NCBI GenBank assembly: GCA_964466315.1 | Contig: CAYXNS010000015.1 | Coordinates: 1-51,025, forward strand | Origin: SMWC01 sp964466315 | GTDB taxonomy: Bacteria; Pseudomonadota; Gammaproteobacteria; Steroidobacterales; Rariloculaceae | Length of the DNA stretch: 51,025 bases | Direction: 5' to 3' | Shown here: positions 37,201-46,092 of the stretch, piece after piece | Layout: every line of letters begins with the position of its first letter | Position numbering within the stretch: the stretch's first letter is position 1 | The notes under the pieces: model-generated | What the model saw: only the letters and a program-made list of their open reading frames with translations | Told to the model about the DNA's origin: nothing | Database searches by the model: none | Position numbers and translations under genes: made by a program

Positions 37201-38098
37201 GTCCGGTGAGTTCAGTCAGATCGATCCGCGCAATCTTCCCGGGCTTCTCGTCAGTGCTGGCGACTTCGTGGTGGGGCAACGCCGCTACGGCATACTATCC
37301 GCGGATATTCAAGCGGAGCCCATGGGGCTTCGCCTGGCCTCGCTCCAGGCTGTCAACGAGGGCTTCACGCTGGAGGGTAGCGGGGGCTGGTACGGCCGTG
37401 CGCAGGACTTCTCGACGCGTCTGGCGCTCACGCTCAACAGTGCCGATATCGCGATCGCACTCGACGAGCTTGCGCTGGATCCGGTGCTCGAGGGTGAGTT
37501 CGCCGAAGTCATTGCGAATGTCTACTGGCCGGGCGGCCCCTCGGGGGACTGGAGGCAGGCCATCAGCGGTGATGTTGCGCTGCGACTCGAACAGGGCAGC
37601 GTACTCGACCTGGAGCCCGGAGCGGGCCGCATGATGGGGCTCATGAGTATTACGGCTTTGCCGAGACGACTCGCTTTGGATTTTAGGGATGTCTTCAATC
37701 GTGGCCTCGTCTTCGACGAGGTCAGCGGAAGTTTCGTTCTCATCGACGGTAACGCATACACCGATAATCTGTTGCTTACCGGGCCCGTTGCGGACATCGG
37801 CATCGTTGGTCGAACCGGGCTGAAAGATCAGACCTACCAGCAGCAAGCTGTCGTGACGGCCGAGCCGGGAAAGGTGCTTCCGACGATGGGCTTCCTCGCG
37901 GGACCCGGCATCGGGACTGCGTTACTGATCTTTACGCAGATCTTCAAGGAACCGCTCAAGGGCATAGGCCGGGCGTCCTACTGCATGTCGGGGACCTGGA
38001 ACGAACCGTCCGTAGAACGATTGAGCCCCGAGGACCTCGCATCCGGTGAGTTTTGCGCAGATCTCCCGCCGGGCGGGCTTAACCTCGTACAGGAGTAA
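34229..38098 (+). CDS. yhdP: AsmA-like envelope phospholipid transport protein YhdP
   Basis: 1289 residues, a length typical of YhdP (about 1266). A single N-terminal membrane anchor (about 14-36, GGALLVIVLAIGVGAFRLVV) is followed by a long periplasmic beta-rich region; an AsmA-like C-terminal domain has TGPVADIGIVGRTGLKDQTYQQ and GPGIGTALLIFTQIFKEPLKG. YhdP-family proteins bridge inner and outer membranes for phospholipid movement. It lies between rng and nit/tldD, the enteric order with an added amidase. Start is 16 bases after rng. Confidence 0.94.
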   Translation: MWKLFRKVAKHFYIGGALLVIVLAIGVGAFRLVVTQLPSYRGEIQAWARDALGLTMDFSRVDARWALLGPELTFYDASVSNPGEEDEPMFTAREANIGISALALLTERRLAVSRLTVVDTRLTLERALDGSLRLQGAPSQEAASTEFDIENLPPVEVIVRDSTVVYEDKVQDVSWEFLDVSLRLAREAERLLLEARADTPAELGSRIDISVDSSLIEPDDGSGRDWRIVAELRDLDLSALTAVFPSGSGMPRSGVGDISVWLDFLGGRVQRATTELELEDLLITAHPDFTDQESLYENLALTTEWNREEDGWKLALSNMTLRRQNRSWPGDVNVTLGITEDPDGSDDVVLSSNFLRLEDLSPLIASFPGHPATDIWLELAPVGDLLSLELDWDDAPNALLYSASADFRDIGFNATEISPGVTGLSGELRADSRSGRVALLTRDARFDWPRIFRQELSIEELTGILVWRQGQDGIRLVSDDLTMNNQDMTTRSNFELTIPLDGSSPRLEIESNFFGFDTTRTSHYLPVGVLPPPVVAWMDRSIVAGYVPRAEASFVGPVTAFPFYEDEGRFEASFDVENGVLAFMEDWPAARDVRGTVDFLNEGFTAHGTSSILGRNSAVISGGIADMSNAVVEVEGVTDAPLTDVLGYLKAVPLFARRLGPDLSRVEANGGFAEVNLALNLPLADVAAYDLDAEIRMWDGELTVSGFGLAATEIEGVVNLENLSVTATGIEATLLDGPVVANVSPPDEPGYRSRLDFEGEVAAESVSEAFELALNSYLAGQTRWQGSLLLPSNPEPGAPGSREPLRVSVGSNLSGVALKFPEPLAKPPSEATSFQVDFIFSQPERLDIEGNLGAANRFALSLWNRDDGLSLRRGSVRFGGSYPLLPPQDGLDIRGSLGQVRLDDWLNLFEEVATKTVVDALLSNADLELADFSAFGQHLGPAKLVVERQPSEWLVDIDSEPVAGQLIMPLDLGSRSQILATMERLHLSAGESGEFSQIDPRNLPGLLVSAGDFVVGQRRYGILSADIQAEPMGLRLASLQAVNEGFTLEGSGGWYGRAQDFSTRLALTLNSADIAIALDELALDPVLEGEFAEVIANVYWPGGPSGDWRQAISGDVALRLEQGSVLDLEPGAGRMMGLMSITALPRRLALDFRDVFNRGLVFDEVSGSFVLIDGNAYTDNLLLTGPVADIGIVGRTGLKDQTYQQQAVVTAEPGKVLPTMGFLAGPGIGTALLIFTQIFKEPLKGIGRASYCMSGTWNEPSVERLSPEDLASGEFCADLPPGGLNLVQE

Positions 38099-38108
38099 CG
38101 ACGTCCTC

Positions 38109-38915
38109 ATGAAGGCCGCGGCCATCCAGATGACGAGTGGCCGATCGGTCGAGCGCAATCTCGGCGAGGCGGCACGACTGTTGCGCGAAGCACGCACGGC
38201 CGGCGCCGAGCTTGCCGTGTTGCCCGAGAATTTCGCGTTCCTAGGCGCCGACGACGGCGAACGACTCAGCGTCAGCGAAACCTGGACGTCTGGTCCGATG
38301 CAGAGCTTTCTGGCGGAACAGTCTGCGGAACACGGAATCTGGATCGTCGGTGGCACCGTGCCGATTCGCGACAGCGACGACAAAGTGTACTCGGCATCGC
38401 TGCTGTTTTCTCCCGAAGGCGAACTCGCGGCGCGCTATGACAAGATTCACCTCTTCGACGTCGGTATTCCCGGCGCGGCAGAGAGTTACCAGGAGTCAGC
38501 GACAACGATTCCCGGCAACGCGCCGGTCGTCACCAAGATCCCGCTCGGCCACCTCGGGCTCGCGATCTGTTACGACCTCAGGTTTCCCGCTTTGTTTCAG
38601 CGTCTGGGGGAACTGGGGGCGGAGATAGTGGCGCTTCCGGCCGCATTTACGGGACCGACGGGAGACGCTCACTGGCACGTGCTGCTCAGGGCCCGCGCTA
38701 TTGAGGGGCTCTCCTACGTCGTTGCGGCGGCCCAGTCCGGCGAGCATCCTGGCGGCCGCCGGACCTACGGCCACTCGATGATCGTAGGTCCCTGGGGTGA
38801 GATTCTAGCGGAATCGGATCTGAGCCCTGGCGTGATCGTCGCGGATCTGGATATGATGCGACTCCGACGGATACGCGAGAGATTTCCCGTCCTGGAGCAC
38901 CGGCGTGGGCTCTAG
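38109..38915 (+). CDS. Nitrilase-superfamily amidase (Nit-like)
   Basis: 268 residues from ATG 38109, 10 bases after yhdP; AGGAG overlaps the end of yhdP. The nitrilase triad is Glu40 (LPENF), Lys112 (YDKIHLFD) and Cys154 (LAICYDLRFP). The sequence fits the Nit1/Nit2-like group, which includes deaminated-glutathione amidase and omega-amidase; no signal peptide, so cytosolic. A related gene sits between yhdP and tldD in several Gammaproteobacteria, for instance Pseudomonas. The open frame extends upstream inside yhdP, but that part is not supported. Confidence 0.92.
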   Translation: MKAAAIQMTSGRSVERNLGEAARLLREARTAGAELAVLPENFAFLGADDGERLSVSETWTSGPMQSFLAEQSAEHGIWIVGGTVPIRDSDDKVYSASLLFSPEGELAARYDKIHLFDVGIPGAAESYQESATTIPGNAPVVTKIPLGHLGLAICYDLRFPALFQRLGELGAEIVALPAAFTGPTGDAHWHVLLRARAIEGLSYVVAAAQSGEHPGGRRTYGHSMIVGPWGEILAESDLSPGVIVADLDMMRLRRIRERFPVLEHRRGL

Positions 38916-38950
38916 GGCGACTCCATCGTTGAGCGCCGAAGCCGAGGCCC

Positions 38951-40420
38951 ATGAGACCACAGACCTATGTCGATACTCCCGTAGATGCGTTGGCAGTCGC
39001 CGAGCGTGAGCTCCTGCAGCCCGGGGGGCTCGATCTGGGTCAGGTAGGCCACGCTCTGAGCGATCTGATGACGCGGCAGCTTACCTACGGCGATCTCTAC
39101 TTCCAGTTCGCTCGTGTCGAGACTTGGACGATAGAGGATGGAATCGTCAAGAGCGGGGTGCACAGCGTCGATCAGGGTGTCGGCGTGAGGGCCGTTGCGG
39201 GCGAGAAAACCGGCTTCGCGTATTCCGATCAGCTCGATGCCGCCGCGCTCAAGGACGCTGTCAAGGCGGCGCGCGGAATCGTTCGTGCGAGCGGCGACGG
39301 CCGCATGCAGATTCCACGATCGGCGCCATCCCGGAATCTGTACCCCGCTGACGATCCTTCCTTGAGTCTCGACGATGCCGAGAAGGTCGATCTGTTGCTA
39401 CGCCTGGATCGTCAAGCACGGTCGATGGACGAGCATGTTACTCAAGTTATCGGCAGCGTCGCGAGCGTCTTCGAAGTGATTCTCGTCCAGGGATCGGACG
39501 GCGTTCTCGGTGCCGACATCAGACCGCTGGTCCGCCTCAATGTCTCGATCATCGCCGAGAAGGGCGATCGTCGCGAACAGGGTTACGCCGGCTGCGGTGG
39601 TCGGGGAGACCTCTCCCTGTTGACCTCCACGAACACCGTTCGCGATCTGGCCGCGGAGGCGGTCCGCCAGGCCTCCGTGAATATGGATGCGATACCTGCT
39701 CCTGCAGGTGTCATGCCCGTGGTCCTGGGTCCCGGTTGGCCCGGGATATTGCTGCACGAAGCGATCGGCCACGGACTCGAGGGCGACTTCAATCGCAAAG
39801 GAACTTCCGCATTCTCCGGCCTGATCGGCGAACGTGTCGCCACGTCAGAGTGTACGGTAGTCGACGACGGCACGCTCCAAGGCCGCCGGGGCTCGCTGAA
39901 CATGGACGACGAGGGTTCGCCGACGAAGTGCAATACCCTGATCGAGAACGGGGTGCTCAAAGGGTATCTTCACGACAAGCAGAACGCGGGGCTCATGAAG
40001 ACCGCGTCGACGGGAAACGGGCGGCGCGAGTCGTTCGCCTACCCACCCATGCCTCGAATGACTAACACCTACATGTTGCCCGGGAAACACGCGCCGGAAG
40101 ACATCATTGCGTCCGTAGATAACGGAATCTATGCGCCGAATTTCGGTGGCGGCCAGGTAGATATCACCTCCGGTAAATTCGTATTCTCCGCGAGCGAGGC
40201 CTATCTCATCGAGAACGGCAAGGTAACGGCGCCCGTAAAAGGCGCGATGTTGATCGGTAACGGACCCGAAGTCCTGACGCATGTATCGATGGTCGGTTCC
40301 AATCTCGAACTCGATCCAGGCGTCGGCATCTGCGGTAAGGAAGGGCAGTCGGTACCAGTCGGCGTCGGGCAGCCGACGTTGAGAATCGACGCGTTGACGG
40401 TTGGTGGGACCCAGGCCTGA
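38951..40420 (+). CDS. tldD: Metalloprotease TldD
   Basis: 489 residues, near E. coli TldD (481). The zinc motif HEAIGH is in LLHEAIGHGLEGDFNRKGTS, and the C-terminus ends ICGKEGQSVPVGVGQP then LRIDALTVGGT, both diagnostic. TldD pairs with TldE/PmbA to make a heterodimeric peptidase that cleaves unfolded peptides and matures microcins and modified peptides. Its partner pmbA is 1.9 kb downstream at 42308, separated by two minus-strand genes. No peptide precursor gene was seen nearby. Confidence 0.97.
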   Translation: MRPQTYVDTPVDALAVAERELLQPGGLDLGQVGHALSDLMTRQLTYGDLYFQFARVETWTIEDGIVKSGVHSVDQGVGVRAVAGEKTGFAYSDQLDAAALKDAVKAARGIVRASGDGRMQIPRSAPSRNLYPADDPSLSLDDAEKVDLLLRLDRQARSMDEHVTQVIGSVASVFEVILVQGSDGVLGADIRPLVRLNVSIIAEKGDRREQGYAGCGGRGDLSLLTSTNTVRDLAAEAVRQASVNMDAIPAPAGVMPVVLGPGWPGILLHEAIGHGLEGDFNRKGTSAFSGLIGERVATSECTVVDDGTLQGRRGSLNMDDEGSPTKCNTLIENGVLKGYLHDKQNAGLMKTASTGNGRRESFAYPPMPRMTNTYMLPGKHAPEDIIASVDNGIYAPNFGGGQVDITSGKFVFSASEAYLIENGKVTAPVKGAMLIGNGPEVLTHVSMVGSNLELDPGVGICGKEGQSVPVGVGQPTLRIDALTVGGTQA

Positions 40421-40433
40421 TTGTTTTTCTAGA

Positions 40434-40459
40434 GCCTCGGCACGTACAAGCGCCGAGGC
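40434..40459. other. Hairpin between convergent tldD and ATPase genes
   Basis: Perfect 8-bp stem GCCTCGGC / GCCGAGGC with a 10-base loop. The only T-run (TTTTTC at 40424) precedes the stem on the plus strand, and the minus strand has A-residues after it, so it does not fit a canonical intrinsic terminator in either direction. It may still stop or stabilise the two converging transcripts. Confidence 0.4.
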
Positions 40460-40468
40460 CAAGGCTCG

Positions 40469-41710
40469 CTAGCACTTGCTTCGTTCCCGCGCAGTATCGC
40501 TCATATCCTCTTCCTCGACGGATTCAGCTTCAACGGTGCTACCGCGAAGATTACGGTACAGAATCTTGTGTCTACCTACGGTGATCACGTCACCGTCATT
40601 GAGCTGGTGGCAGCGTACCTGCTGCGAGCCGACAAATACCCCGTTCGTGCTGTTGAGGTCCTCCAGCAGCGACTGCTGAAAATCCGTCACAATCTGCGCA
40701 TGGTGTCTACTGACCACCTTGCTGTGTATCGTCAGGTCAGCTCCGGCGGTTCTGCCGATAATCAAACGTCCCGCCGGTAGCTCGACATCGTCCACGATTT
40801 CGTCGTCCTGGCGAATCTGCAATCTCGCGAGAGGGATCCTGCCGACGTAGCGTTCGTCGGTATTATCGAGTGCCCGCTCTCGCTCACGTAGTCGCTCGAG
40901 ATACGGAATCCACTGCAACTCCTCCACCGCCGCCATGAGCTGACCTTTGTCGACGAGGTTTTTTTTGTCGGCGAACGCGCAAAGCATCGCGGAGTCGCAC
41001 AGGATATTGATGAGTCGTGGCACGCCGCCCGTGTACCGGAAGATCAATCGTAGCGCTTCGTCGTCGAATATTCTTCGTGTGCCTGCACCGGCGATCTTCA
41101 GCCGGTGAGTAATGTACTCCTGCGTTTCTCGTTTCGAGAGTGCCGCGATATGGAATCGAAGCCGGACCCTCTGATTAAGCTGTTCCATCCTTGGAGAATC
41201 CAGTGTATCGCCAAGTTCGGGTTGACCCGCCAGGATGATGCGCAGGACTCTCTCTTTTTGTGCTTCAATTCCGGAGAGAAGGCGAATCTCTTCTAAGACT
41301 TTGCGAGTGAGATTCTGCGCTTCGTCGATTACGATGAGGACTCGCCGTCCCGCGGAGTATTGCTCGATAAGATACTCCGTGAGTAACGTGAGCAACTCGA
41401 CTTTACGCATGCTGAAGGGCCGGAAGCCGAGTTCCACGAGTAGCGCCTGGAGAAACTCGACCGGCGATAGCTGCGTCTGCGATATGTGTGCGAGGACGAC
41501 GTCCTTCGGTAGCGTATCGATAAAACTTTCGATCAGCGTCGTCTTACCGCAGCCGATGTCGCCGGTCAGAATCACGAATCCATCAGCCAGCCAGACCGAG
41601 GACTCCATGTACGCTTTCGCGCGAGCGTGTTGCTTACTCTTAAAAAGGAACTGCGGGTCCGGACTCAGCCGAAACGGTGGTTCCCTGAGTTTGAATAGCT
41701 CGCAGTACAT
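40469..41710 (-). CDS. ExeA-type AAA ATPase with C-terminal FHA domain
   Basis: 413 residues. The N-terminal part resembles ExeA/GspA ATPases: MYCELFKLREPPFRLSPDPQ at the start, Walker A GDIGCGKTT (about 51-59), Walker B VLIVIDEAQN and a GGVPRLINILCDSAM sensor segment. A linker follows, then an FHA domain (about 315-395) with IIGRTAGADLTI, VSRHHAQI and LNSTNGVFV, which binds phosphothreonine. ExeA normally works with ExeB in assembling the type II secretin through a peptidoglycan-binding domain; here that domain is replaced by FHA and no secretion genes are near. Possibly a signalling ATPase. It lies 53 bases downstream of purE. Confidence 0.88.
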   Translation of the reverse strand: MYCELFKLREPPFRLSPDPQFLFKSKQHARAKAYMESSVWLADGFVILTGDIGCGKTTLIESFIDTLPKDVVLAHISQTQLSPVEFLQALLVELGFRPFSMRKVELLTLLTEYLIEQYSAGRRVLIVIDEAQNLTRKVLEEIRLLSGIEAQKERVLRIILAGQPELGDTLDSPRMEQLNQRVRLRFHIAALSKRETQEYITHRLKIAGAGTRRIFDDEALRLIFRYTGGVPRLINILCDSAMLCAFADKKNLVDKGQLMAAVEELQWIPYLERLRERERALDNTDERYVGRIPLARLQIRQDDEIVDDVELPAGRLIIGRTAGADLTIHSKVVSRHHAQIVTDFQQSLLEDLNSTNGVFVGSQQVRCHQLNDGDVITVGRHKILYRNLRGSTVEAESVEEEDMSDTARERSKC

Positions 41711-41763
41711 GGAATGTCTTGAAGTGTGAGGAAGTGCGCCGACAGTCAGTTGATGGCCCGGCT

Positions 41764-42273
41764 CTACTGAGTCGCGGACCCGACAGTATCACGAGGATCT
41801 GGTGTGTCCAGGCCGCGCTGAGTCTGTTTCTTGCGATACGCCGCCAAAGCGTCGGCGATTGCCGTATGTTTGTTGCCGAGGATGGCAGCCGCCAGCAGCG
41901 CTGCGTTGATCGCTCCGGGTTTACCGATGGCCAGAGTGCCGACCGGAATGCCGGCCGGCATCTGTGCGATGGAAAGCAGGGAGTCCATGCCATTCAATGC
42001 CTTAGATTGCATCGGCACGCCGAGAACGGGAAGCTGGGTCTTCGCGGCGGTAACGCCTGCCAGGTGCGCGGCGCCGCCTGCCGCCGCGATCACCACCTCC
42101 AGGCCGCGCTCTGCTGCGCCGGAAGCATACTCGAACAGCAGGTCGGGCGTCCGGTGAGCCGAAATGACTCGGACCTCGTTGAGGATTCCGAGTTCGTCGC
42201 AGGTGTCCACCGTATGCCGCATGATGTCCCAATCGGACATCGAGCCCATTATTATCCCTACCAACGGTTTCAT
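41764..42273 (-). CDS. purE: N5-carboxyaminoimidazole ribonucleotide mutase
   Basis: 169 residues, the E. coli length. GIIMGSMSDW is the phosphate-binding start; VISAHRTPD, AAAGGAAHLAGV, GVPMQSKALNGMDSLLSI and MPAGIPVGTLAIGKPGAINAA complete the signature. It moves the carboxylate from N5 to C4 in purine synthesis. The usual partner purK is not adjacent; the gene downstream is the FHA ATPase. Divergent from pmbA across a 34-base gap. Confidence 0.97.
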   Translation of the reverse strand: MKPLVGIIMGSMSDWDIMRHTVDTCDELGILNEVRVISAHRTPDLLFEYASGAAERGLEVVIAAAGGAAHLAGVTAAKTQLPVLGVPMQSKALNGMDSLLSIAQMPAGIPVGTLAIGKPGAINAALLAAAILGNKHTAIADALAAYRKKQTQRGLDTPDPRDTVGSATQ

Positions 42274-42307
42274 CAGACTATTGTACAGTAGTTAGAATCA
42301 GCTTCTC

Positions 42308-43660
42308 ATGGCACCTTCAGACCACCCGATGGACGTACAAGAGGTAAAGCAGTCACTGCAGGATACGGCCGCGGAGGCCGTCAAGATCGCACGCGCGCTC
42401 GGTGCCGATCAGGCTGAAGCGGGTCTTAGCTATGACGAAGGGATCACCGTGACCGTGCGCATGGGTGAGTTGGAGTCGGTCGAACGGCAACGTGACCGCG
42501 CGCTTGCGGTTACCGTATACGCAGGTCGACGCAAGGGTAGTGCGAGTACTACGCAATCGACGACCGCGGCGCTCGAAGAAACCGCTCGGAAAGCCCTGAG
42601 CATCGCCAGCTTTACCGCGGAGGATCAGTACGCCGGTCTCGCGGACGAGCAACTCATGGCCGGCGAGTTACCGGATCTCGATCTCTACCATCCATGGGAC
42701 CTGTCGATAGAAGCGGCCGAAGTTCTCGCACAACGCGCGGAAGACGCGGCACGCGAGACCGACCCGCGGATAAAGAATTCTGAAGGTGCATCCTTATCGA
42801 CGGGTGGCGGCGTGCAGGTCTATGCGAACAGCCACGGGTTCTGCGGCGGCTACGCGACCTCATACCATTCATTGGGCTGCGGTGTCGTGGCGGAGAGCGA
42901 AAACGCGCTGGAACGGGATTACTGGTATACGTCCGCACGCAACCCCGAAGCTTTAGAGGAGCCGGAGCATGTCGGCAAGGAGACGGCGCGAAGGACGTTA
43001 CGCCGATTGGGTGCCCGGCAGATCTCGACAAGGCAGGTGCCGGTCGTCTATCCGGCGGAACTCGCGCGAGGATTATTTGGTCATCTCGTCGCCGCGATCC
43101 GGGGCACCAGTCAGTACCGTGGAGCGTCGTTCTTGTTGAACGCGTGTGGCGAGAAGGTCTTTCCGGCATTCTTGGATATCGAAGAGGATCCGTTTATCGC
43201 GAGCGCGATGGGCAGCACACCGTTCGATAATGAAGGTGTAGCGACATGCCGGCGAACGCTGATAGACGGCGGCGTTCTCCAGGGCTATGTTCTGTCGAGC
43301 TACTCTGCGCGACGGTTAGGGTTGCAGACTACAGGTAATGCGGGCGGCATCCACAATCTCGTCGTGAACCCAACGGCCGGCACCCTCGAGGAACTCTTAC
43401 GCGAGTACCCGCAGGCCTTCATGGTAGGTGAGTTGCTCGGGCAGGGTGTCAACATCGTCACGGGAGACTACTCGCGAGGCGCAGCGGGTTTTTGGGTCGA
43501 GAAGGGCGAGATCGCGCAGCCGGTCCACGAAGTTACGATTGCTGGAAACCTAAAGGATATCTTCCACGGTATTCAGGCCGTCGGTTCCGATGTTGACCTG
43601 CGGGGGTCGGTCCGTTGCGGCTCGGTCCTCGTCGAAAGCCTAACCGTTGCGGGAAGCTGA
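42308..43660 (+). CDS. pmbA: Metalloprotease subunit PmbA/TldE
   Basis: 450 residues, exactly the E. coli length. Typical segments are LGADQAEAGLSYDEGITVTVR, SEGASLSTGGGVQVYANSHG, and the C-terminal GAAGFWVEKGEIAQPVHEVT and DVDLRGSVRCGSVLVESLTV. Unlike TldD, this subunit has no HExxxH motif, as is normal. It forms the TldD/TldE peptidase. It ends 9 bases before the convergent BrkB-family gene. Confidence 0.96.
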   Translation: MAPSDHPMDVQEVKQSLQDTAAEAVKIARALGADQAEAGLSYDEGITVTVRMGELESVERQRDRALAVTVYAGRRKGSASTTQSTTAALEETARKALSIASFTAEDQYAGLADEQLMAGELPDLDLYHPWDLSIEAAEVLAQRAEDAARETDPRIKNSEGASLSTGGGVQVYANSHGFCGGYATSYHSLGCGVVAESENALERDYWYTSARNPEALEEPEHVGKETARRTLRRLGARQISTRQVPVVYPAELARGLFGHLVAAIRGTSQYRGASFLLNACGEKVFPAFLDIEEDPFIASAMGSTPFDNEGVATCRRTLIDGGVLQGYVLSSYSARRLGLQTTGNAGGIHNLVVNPTAGTLEELLREYPQAFMVGELLGQGVNIVTGDYSRGAAGFWVEKGEIAQPVHEVTIAGNLKDIFHGIQAVGSDVDLRGSVRCGSVLVESLTVAGS

Positions 43661-43669
43661 ATCCACTCG

Positions 43670-45001
43670 TTAGGCTGACTCGGGCTGCGGCCGGGCCGCG
43701 TCGTCGTCGACGAGATCTGCCAGGGAACGTGCGTCTACTGCGGCGGCGACGGCGTCATCGACTTGCTGCGCGACGCTCTGAACCGTCGGGTTCCATCGAT
43801 CGGGCTCGATCGTTGCGCCATCCGCGCCCGATGTGCGAACCGATGCGAGAATATCGGCGATGCTGATCTTGCGTAGATCTCTGGCTGCCATCAGCCGTTC
43901 CTCAGTCGTCTCGATGAGCAGCTGCGCGCGCCGTAACGCGTCGACAACGGGCTCCAGCACGTGTCGTGGCACGCCTATGCGCGCCGCCAGGCCCAGGATG
44001 CCCCAGCCGTCGCGCGACTCGCCCGTCTCCTGGCCCACGAGCAACATCACACTCATCGCCAGACGTTCGGTGACTTGATTCGACAGCTCCGGTGTGTGTC
44101 TCTCGAGGCGAAGATAATTGGGATTCTGGTAAAAGAAAGTAAACTGCGCGCCGATCAACAAGATGAGCCAGGACAGATACAGCCAGAGCATCCCGAATAT
44201 CACGATCGCGAACCCCGAGTAGATGACCGCAGTGCGGTTCGTGCCCGCGACGAACTCCGCGAACAGCTCGCCGCAGGTGACCCAGACGATGCCCGCGAAT
44301 AAACCGCCCAGCAACGCCGATCGAATATGCACGGTCACGTTTGGTACGAAGGCATAGAGAAAACTGAATGCGCCTATCACGAGGACGTAGGGCGTAAGCT
44401 GTGTCACGCTGACGATCAGGTTGCCCATCGGTTCCATTCCCCGAAGCCGGTCGACGACTGCCACATTCTCGATCGTCGCGAGCATCGTCATCGAGACACT
44501 CATTATTACCGGGCCCACGAGCATCACGCTGAGGTACTCGCTGAAGCGGCGCCCGAAGCTACGCGGGCGATCGACGCGCCAGACGAAGTTGAAGCTGTTC
44601 TCGACTTTCTGCGCCATCGACAGCGCCATTATGATCAGCAGGATCAGGCTCACGCCGGCCAGCGCCGAGCCTTGTACGTTATCCACGAATCCGATGATCG
44701 TGGCCGTAAGCTCCTCGCTGCGCGGACCGAGCGGTGCGAGAACGCTCAAGAGCAGCGGTTCCATCTGGCGGTGGAAGCCGAGGCCCTTGAGGATAGAAAA
44801 GCTCAACGCCAATAATGGCACCATGGCGAGCATCGTCGTATAGACAAGGCTCATGGCACGCAAGCTCAGTTCGCCCGAAGAGAGTTCCCTCAGGAGCGCA
44901 TAGGTGTAGCGCGAGATCGTGAGGAGAACTCGTTGAGGCGCGCCTGCCGGCATCTCGCGCTGCCAGAGCCAGTTCTGAATTTGCCGGTTCAGTCGCTCCA
45001 T
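43670..45001 (-). CDS. YihY/BrkB-family membrane protein
   Basis: 443 residues. Six hydrophobic segments in about residues 45-290 match the family, with landmarks LRAMSLVYTTMLAMVPLLALSFS, NFVWRVD, SFLYAFVPNV and GMLWLYLSWLILLIGAQFTF. A C-terminal extension from about residue 300 looks cytosolic with a winged-helix-like pattern, ending in an acidic tail. The family was once called RNase BN in error; the present best description is a probable membrane transporter or lipid-related protein of unknown function. It is downstream of purC on the same strand, gap 40 bases. Confidence 0.9.
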   Translation of the reverse strand: MERLNRQIQNWLWQREMPAGAPQRVLLTISRYTYALLRELSSGELSLRAMSLVYTTMLAMVPLLALSFSILKGLGFHRQMEPLLLSVLAPLGPRSEELTATIIGFVDNVQGSALAGVSLILLIIMALSMAQKVENSFNFVWRVDRPRSFGRRFSEYLSVMLVGPVIMSVSMTMLATIENVAVVDRLRGMEPMGNLIVSVTQLTPYVLVIGAFSFLYAFVPNVTVHIRSALLGGLFAGIVWVTCGELFAEFVAGTNRTAVIYSGFAIVIFGMLWLYLSWLILLIGAQFTFFYQNPNYLRLERHTPELSNQVTERLAMSVMLLVGQETGESRDGWGILGLAARIGVPRHVLEPVVDALRRAQLLIETTEERLMAARDLRKISIADILASVRTSGADGATIEPDRWNPTVQSVAQQVDDAVAAAVDARSLADLVDDDAARPQPESA

Positions 45002-45041
45002 CGGTTGATTCCGTCAGTTCTGACCGGCTGCGGGGTGCACG

Positions 45042-45944
45042 TTATTGCCGCAGACGATCGAAAGCTTCGTAGTATTTTTCATGGGTACGCTCGATAATGA
45101 CCGCAGGAAGACGTGGACCGGGCGGGTTCTTGTCCCAATCCAACGTCTCGAGATAGTCGCGCACATACTGCTTGTCAAAGCTCTGGGGTGACGATCCCGG
45201 CTCGTAACTCGCGACTGGCCAGAATCTCGAGGAGTCGGGCGTAAATAGCTCGTCGATCAGATAGAGTTCACCGTCACTATCTAGTCCGAATTCGAACTTC
45301 GTGTCCGCGATGATAATGCCGCGTTCCCGAGCATATTGGGTCGCCTCCAGATACAACTGCTGTGACACTTCAGCCACGCGTCGACTGAGGTCTACGCCGA
45401 CCAGGGAATCGACATCGTGCGCCGAGATATTCTCGTCATGATCTCCCGCGGCCGCCTTGGTGCTGGGCGTGAAGATCGGCTCATGCAACTGTTCTGCGAG
45501 TTCCAGACCCGGCGGCAATGAGATACCGCTGATGCTGCCGGTGGCACAATAGTCCTTCCACCCCGAACCGATCAGATAACCGCGAATGACTGCCTCGACA
45601 GGTAATGGTTTGAGACTCTTCACTACGACGGATCGGCCTTCGACGATGGCGTGATCTTGTGGGTCGCTGAGAACACTGACAGGATCGATTCCGGTCAGGT
45701 GATTCGGGATGATGTGGCCGAGCCGTTCGAACCAGAAGTTGGAGATCGCCGTAAGCGCGATCCCCTTGCCCGGGATAGGATCTGGAAGGACGACATCGAA
45801 GGCTGAGATACGGTCACTTGCGACGATTAGTAGATGGTCGTCGTCGACACGGTAAATGTCGCGTACTTTTCCGCGTGCGATAAGATTCAGGCTCGAAAGG
45901 TTGGACTCGGAGACGGCGGCGACGACGGGTAGCGATTTATTCAT
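45042..45944 (-). CDS. purC: SAICAR synthase
   Basis: 300 residues from ATG 45944; the open frame extends to 46028 but the added residues do not look family-like, and AAGGA lies upstream of the chosen start. ARGKVRDIYRV, the ATP loop, DRISAFDVVLPDPIPGKG, AVIRGYLIGSGWKDY and IADTKFEFGLD are signature segments. It condenses CAIR with aspartate in purine synthesis. The length fits the long, ADE1-like SAICAR synthase rather than the 237-residue E. coli type. Confidence 0.96.
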   Translation of the reverse strand: MNKSLPVVAAVSESNLSSLNLIARGKVRDIYRVDDDHLLIVASDRISAFDVVLPDPIPGKGIALTAISNFWFERLGHIIPNHLTGIDPVSVLSDPQDHAIVEGRSVVVKSLKPLPVEAVIRGYLIGSGWKDYCATGSISGISLPPGLELAEQLHEPIFTPSTKAAAGDHDENISAHDVDSLVGVDLSRRVAEVSQQLYLEATQYARERGIIIADTKFEFGLDSDGELYLIDELFTPDSSRFWPVASYEPGSSPQSFDKQYVRDYLETLDWDKNPPGPRLPAVIIERTHEKYYEAFDRLRQ

Positions 45945-46092
45945 GGACGACAATGTTCCTTTGGGGTTGGCAAATCGGTGATTGGGATGTAAAACGCGAT
46001 GATGACTCGTCAAGCAGTCAGTCAGCAACTCCAGATCGCCGTTTGCGGGCCAAGAGACCGCTACGGTAGGTCATTCCAAGCCGGAACCAGCG

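Noticed and set aside
40434..40459. Intrinsic terminator for tldD
   Set aside because: The T-run is upstream of the stem, so the geometry is wrong; kept only as a hairpin.
44327..44815. 162-residue plus-strand frame inside the BrkB-family gene
   Set aside because: Histidine/arginine-rich antisense text without domain features.
45945..46028. Extended purC N-terminus
   Set aside because: The added 28 residues do not resemble SAICAR synthase and lie upstream of a better-supported ATG.
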